Shown: positions 6,523 to 9,463 of the stretch, one piece after another
Layout: every line of letters starts with the position of its first letter
Position numbering within the stretch: the first letter of the stretch is position 1
From: Oscillospiraceae bacterium
GTDB taxonomy: Bacteria; Bacillota; Clostridia; Clostridiales; Clostridiaceae
Length of the DNA stretch: 9,463 bases
Assembly: GCA_009785875.1 (NCBI GenBank)
Contig: WQUF01000390.1
Coordinates: 1-9,463 of the forward strand
Direction: 5' to 3'
The notes under the pieces: generated by a model
What the model was told of the DNA's origin: nothing
The model's database searches: none
What the model saw: only the letters and a program-made list of their open reading frames with translations
Position numbers and translations under genes: made by a program

Positions 6523-7493
6523 AGATAGTTCAATGCGTACCTAATTTTTCAGAAGGAAAAGACAAAGAGAAAATAGAGAGAATAGTGTGTACTTTAAAAT
6601 ATAAAGAAGGATTTAAACTTGTAAATTATGAGCCTGATCCAAATTATAACCGCACTGTAGTTACCTTGATCGGAGATCTATATGCTATAAAAAATGCTTT
6701 AATACCATTTGTAGAAGTCATCGAAAGTGAAATAGATATGAATCTCCATAAAGGTGAACACTTGAGGATGGGTGCTTTAGACGTGCTCCCATTTGTTCCA
6801 ATTAACGATGTTACAATGGATGAATGCATTGAAGTCTCTAAAGAAATTGGAAGAGAAATTGGTGAAAAATTCAATATACCTGTTTACCTATATGAAGAGA
6901 GTGCGACTTCTCCTGACAGGATCAACCTTGCAAATATAAGAAAGGGAGAATTTGAAGGGCTTTCTAAAAAAATGGAGGATCCTCTTTGGAAGCCCGATTA
7001 TGGTCCTAATGAGCCTCATAATACTTTTGGAGCTATTGCAATAGGTGCCAGGAATCCACTCATCGCTTTTAACATAGATCTCGATACAGAAAATGTGGAA
7101 ATTGCTAATACTATTTCAAGATATATAAGAAACCTCAATGGCGGGTATAGGTTTGTGAAAGCAGCTGGAGTTAAACTCTATGATAGGAATATTTGTCAGG
7201 TTACCATGAATATTACAGATTACAAAAAGACTGCAATGTATCGAGTATTTCAAACTGTTAAATTTGAAGCTTTAAGATATGGAATTGATGTTAAAGCTTG
7301 TGAATTAATAGGTCTTGTTCCTTTAGATACTTTGCTTCTAAGTTTGGAATATTATTGCAATTGTTCGGGAATAAATATAAAAGCTTTTGAATTAAAGGAA
7401 AATTACTCTTTTAAAGTCATAATTGAGCAGCTTGAGAAATGCATGGGGTTATATGGATTTAATGAGACTAAAATTATAGAATACTATATTTAA
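6519..7493 (+). CDS. ftcD: Glutamate formimidoyltransferase
   Basis: This enzyme moves the formimino group from N-formimino-L-glutamate to tetrahydrofolate, releasing glutamate. It corresponds to the transferase half of the bifunctional animal FTCD, and here it is a separate 324-residue protein. Seen: QCVPNFSEGKDKEKIE (5-20), EPDPNYNRTVVTLIG (38-52), HKGEHLRMGALDVLPFVP (77-94; His81 aligns with the catalytic His of the animal enzyme), LYEESA in the middle, GPNEPHNTFGAIAIGAR, and RFVKAAGVKL. In GEHLRMGALD two residues differ from the common GEHPRMGATD (Pro to Leu, Thr to Leu), a mild change next to the active site. The ATG overlaps the hutI TGA, so translation is coupled. It is followed after 15 bases by fchA, the enzyme that takes its product. 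Confidence 0.95.
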   Translation: MKIVQCVPNFSEGKDKEKIERIVCTLKYKEGFKLVNYEPDPNYNRTVVTLIGDLYAIKNALIPFVEVIESEIDMNLHKGEHLRMGALDVLPFVPINDVTMDECIEVSKEIGREIGEKFNIPVYLYEESATSPDRINLANIRKGEFEGLSKKMEDPLWKPDYGPNEPHNTFGAIAIGARNPLIAFNIDLDTENVEIANTISRYIRNLNGGYRFVKAAGVKLYDRNICQVTMNITDYKKTAMYRVFQTVKFEALRYGIDVKACELIGLVPLDTLLLSLEYYCNCSGINIKAFELKENYSFKVIIEQLEKCMGLYGFNETKIIEYYI

Positions 7494-7496
7494 ATT

Positions 7497-7503
7497 AGGG
7501 GGG
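7497..7503 (+). promoter_or_regulatory. G-run ribosome binding site of fchA
   Basis: AGGGGGG, 5 bases before the fchA ATG, is an unusual pure-G Shine-Dalgarno. The acpP site (AGGGGG) is of the same kind. It lies in the 15-base ftcD-fchA gap and fixes the start at 7509. Confidence 0.6.
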
Positions 7504-7508
7504 TTACA

Positions 7509-8135
7509 ATGGATTTAAAATTAAATGAATATATTAGAGAGGTTAGAAGTTCTAATCCTACACCAGGTGGAGGAAGTGTATCGGCTTTAGGAGGAGCCCT
7601 TGCATCATCTCTTGTCATAATGGTAAGCTCTTTAAGCAAAAGCAAAAAAATATATAGACAGACCTTAGAAGATGATGTTAAAAAAGCTTATGATGAAAAC
7701 CTGGAAAAGTTAACTAAGTTATCAAATAGATTAGCAAGTTTAGTGGAACTCGATTGTGATGCATTTAATAAAGTGGCAAATGCATATAAGATTTCAAAAG
7801 ACAACAATAATCGCGATATTCAGATTCAAAACAGCTTAAAACAAGCTTCTGAAGTGCCTCTTGAAACTTGTAGCACTATTTTAGACAGCATTAAGCTATT
7901 ATACTTTTATATAGATAAAACAATTCAAAGTGCTATAACTGATCTTGGGTGTGCTTGTGCTCTTTTCCACTCTTCCTTTTATGGAGCTTCTTTGAATGTT
8001 AAAACCAATCTGGAGAGCATAGAAGACAAAGAGTATGTCAATTCAACCTTGGAACAGCTGGAAAATATGGAAAATGAAATGTATAATGTTGAGGGGAAAA
8101 TTTATAGTATTATTAAGGGTGTCATGAAGTACTAA
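7509..8135 (+). CDS. fchA: Formimidoyltetrahydrofolate cyclodeaminase family protein
   Basis: Expected to convert 5-formimino-tetrahydrofolate to 5,10-methenyl-tetrahydrofolate and ammonia, the step after FtcD, feeding the one-carbon pool. The 208 residues match the stand-alone bacterial enzymes. Seen: NPTPGGGSVSALGGALASSL (16-35), the family's hallmark near the N terminus, followed by a largely helical protein with LVELDCDAFNKVANAYK (residues about 77-93) and EVPLETC, both typical of the cyclodeaminase / serine-cycle FchA family. The family also contains methenyl-THF cyclohydrolases, so the name rests on the hut context as much as on the sequence. No terminator is seen in the 42 bases after it, so transcription likely runs on into the Uma2-family gene. 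Confidence 0.93.
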   Translation: MDLKLNEYIREVRSSNPTPGGGSVSALGGALASSLVIMVSSLSKSKKIYRQTLEDDVKKAYDENLEKLTKLSNRLASLVELDCDAFNKVANAYKISKDNNNRDIQIQNSLKQASEVPLETCSTILDSIKLLYFYIDKTIQSAITDLGCACALFHSSFYGASLNVKTNLESIEDKEYVNSTLEQLENMENEMYNVEGKIYSIIKGVMKY

Positions 8136-8177
8136 AGTTGTTATGCGTTATATAGATGTTTTTGGAGGACTCAGGAT

Positions 8178-8762
8178 ATGAATGAGTTAAGTAAAGAAAG
8201 TATTAAAATAGATAGTCGAGAATATGTGGATCCAGTAAAGGAAGTAATAAATGGAAAAACTTATATTATAGTTAATACAAGTTTTATTCATTCTCATATA
8301 GTAACTAGTTTAAGAGATATTTTCTTTTTATATTTTTATAATAAAGGAAACACACAATGTCGGGTATTTTCAGAAGGATTAAATATTTATTTAGATAAAG
8401 AAGATGAGGATACTTATGTGATTCCAGATGTTGCTATTATTTGTGGCGATATTAAGATACAAGGAAATGGATATATAGGAGTTCCAGAATTAATTGTAGA
8501 AGTTTTATCAGATAAAACAAGAACTAAAGATAAAGGACTTAAGTTTAGATTGTATGAAAAAACAGGTGTAAAGGAATATTTTATAGTAGATCCAAGAAGC
8601 AAAACTATAGAGCAATATATTTTAAAAGATGGTAGTTATTTTTTAGAACCAGTAATTATAATTGATTTAGATGAAGTAGAAAATGATAATGAAAATTTTA
8701 TTATGGAATCTAAAGTTTTTGAAGGTATGAAAGTTGATTTTAATAATATTTTTAAAGTTTAA
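8178..8762 (+). CDS. Uma2-family (DUF820) putative restriction-endonuclease-like protein
   Basis: The 194-residue protein has the pattern of the Uma2 / DUF820 family, which adopts a PD-(D/E)XK nuclease fold; the biological role of the family is not settled. Seen: EVINGKTYIIVNTSFIHSHIVTSL (22-45), the usual N-terminal part with a His-rich helix, then VFSEGLNIYL, the IPDVAIIC motif with the first acidic residue, and GVPELIVEVLSDKTRTKDKGLKFRLYEKTGVKEYFIVDP, where the Glu of IVEVLS and the Lys of the following helix complete the likely active site. Thus the nuclease residues look intact. GGAGG is 9 bases before the ATG. Codons end almost only in A or T, more so than in the hut genes, hinting at a separate origin. 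It sits between fchA and the terminator at 8778, so it is probably co-transcribed with the hut genes but has no evident link to histidine breakdown. Confidence 0.88.
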   Translation: MNELSKESIKIDSREYVDPVKEVINGKTYIIVNTSFIHSHIVTSLRDIFFLYFYNKGNTQCRVFSEGLNIYLDKEDEDTYVIPDVAIICGDIKIQGNGYIGVPELIVEVLSDKTRTKDKGLKFRLYEKTGVKEYFIVDPRSKTIEQYILKDGSYFLEPVIIIDLDEVENDNENFIMESKVFEGMKVDFNNIFKV

Positions 8763-8777
8763 GTATAGTTAATACTA

Positions 8778-8806
8778 GGGCTGTTGTAAAAACACAGCCC
8801 TTTTTT
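8778..8806 (+). terminator. Intrinsic terminator after the hut operon and the Uma2-family gene
   Basis: GGGCTGT and ACAGCCC form a 7-bp GC-rich stem (two more GT/AC pairs are possible with a one-base bulge, leaving an AAAA loop), followed at once by TTTTTT. It lies 15 bases after the Uma2-family stop. It acts on plus-strand transcripts; the minus-strand reading has no T-run after the stem, so it should not stop the convergent gene. Confidence 0.9.
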
Positions 8807-8814
8807 ATTTACTT

Positions 8815-9463
8815 TTATTCATCATCCCAAGATCTATACTGTTGTGGAGATTTACCTTTAGATTCAACTATTTCAGCATCTATAGGAAATGGTGCATTTT
8901 TATCGATCTCTTTTACAACTATATCAAATTCCCAATTATCTCCAAAATCAAAAACATAGTATATTCTGGCACCTTTATAGAGTTCTAAATCCCCAATTGT
9001 AACTTTATCCGATGTAATTTCATCCTCACCAAAAAAATCTTCTCCCCCAAAAGGGCAACCTTTTATTTCTCTTCCAGTTTTTGAATTGCCATTTATATAA
9101 AAAGCATATAAGTGATCATCGTCAAAATCAAATGCCGTTTGAATCGCATTATGTAGATCCTCCAATGTGTGTTCATGAGATAAACGTATCGTTCTCCATG
9201 TATCACTTTCATATTTTAAACTGACTTTAAATAAATAAGCACCGCTCCTGTCGATTAAAACATCAATTGGATCGACTGTTTTATTTACATTTTTATTAGG
9301 AAAAATATTCTTAAAAACGACAAATGGATTTTCCTCAGATAAATCAACTAAATTTTTACTACCTTTCAAATTGCTATTTTGTATAAAATATCTAAAAATA
9401 TCATCATTTATATATTTATATGCCTTTTTTTTGAGAAATGAACCTATCTTAATACCAAAGTCA
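8815..9463 (-). CDS. pRiA4b ORF-3-like protein (5' end beyond the right edge)
   Basis: The minus-strand frame ending at 8815 is open to the window edge, giving at least 215 residues with no start codon I can defend, so the gene is cut at its 5' end. The core resembles the pRiA4b ORF-3 / IS1096 TnpR-like family (PF07929): LFKVSLKYESDTWRTIRLS, then HTLEDLHNAIQTAFDFDDDHLYAFYING, GCPFGGEDFFGEDE, a TIGDLELYKGARIYYVFDFGDNWEFDIVVKEI block, and an acidic end. The YxFDFGDxWxF signature is diagnostic. The family is named from a plasmid gene and often occurs near mobile DNA; its molecular function is not established. The N-terminal part (FGIKIGSFLKKKAYKY...) is not recognisable to me and may be a further domain. 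It is convergent to the Uma2-family gene. Confidence 0.88.
   Translation of the reverse strand, partial: DFGIKIGSFLKKKAYKYINDDIFRYFIQNSNLKGSKNLVDLSEENPFVVFKNIFPNKNVNKTVDPIDVLIDRSGAYLFKVSLKYESDTWRTIRLSHEHTLEDLHNAIQTAFDFDDDHLYAFYINGNSKTGREIKGCPFGGEDFFGEDEITSDKVTIGDLELYKGARIYYVFDFGDNWEFDIVVKEIDKNAPFPIDAEIVESKGKSPQQYRSWDDE

Noticed and set aside
6644..6874. 76-codon minus-strand frame inside ftcD
   Set aside because: Antisense shadow of conserved ftcD motifs with no ribosome site.
8778..8806. Bidirectional terminator for both convergent genes
   Set aside because: On the minus strand the stem is followed by TAGTATTAAC rather than a T-run, so only plus-strand termination is supported.
9367..9369. 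TTG at 9369-9367 as the start of the pRiA4b ORF-3-like gene
   Set aside because: The frame stays open to the window edge and no Shine-Dalgarno is seen before the TTG, so the gene is better treated as cut at its 5' end.

Overview
The window is AT-rich DNA with strong Shine-Dalgarno sites, tightly packed genes and a clostridial style of gene content. It most likely comes from an anaerobic low-GC Gram-positive bacterium (class Clostridia or a close relative). The genus cannot be named from the sequence alone.

Left part, minus strand (1-2786): a fatty-acid-synthesis operon read as acpP - accB - accC - accD. Acyl carrier protein is followed by biotin carboxyl carrier protein, biotin carboxylase and the N-terminal 193 residues of the carboxyltransferase beta subunit, which runs off the left edge. 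Together AccB, AccC and AccD (with AccA, presumably beyond the edge) make malonyl-CoA, whose malonyl group is then loaded on AcpP. A small hairpin plus T-run follows acpP and may attenuate readthrough into accB. The accC/accD junction is unusual: the stop / Shine-Dalgarno / start segment is present three times in tandem, giving two tiny ORFs between the genes.

Middle (2787-3243): a divergent intergenic region of about 450 bases, very AT-rich, holding the acpP and hutU promoters and no gene I can support.

Right-centre, plus strand (3244-8135): a histidine/urocanate degradation operon hutU - hutI - ftcD - fchA. Urocanate goes to imidazolonepropionate (HutU), then N-formimino-glutamate (HutI). 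FtcD gives glutamate plus 5-formimino-tetrahydrofolate, and FchA gives 5,10-methenyl-tetrahydrofolate plus ammonia. No histidine ammonia-lyase (hutH) is visible. Genes are separated by 0 bases, a 4-base overlap and 15 bases, so they should be co-transcribed.

Right end (8136-9463): a Uma2-family (DUF820) putative nuclease gene lies 42 bases after fchA with no terminator between, and a strong intrinsic terminator follows it. A convergent gene for a pRiA4b ORF-3-like protein runs off the right edge. These last two are typical of accessory DNA.

I see no tRNA, rRNA, CRISPR array, insertion sequence or recognisable riboswitch. I do not find a clearly new multi-gene system. The accC/accD triplicated junction is the most unusual item.
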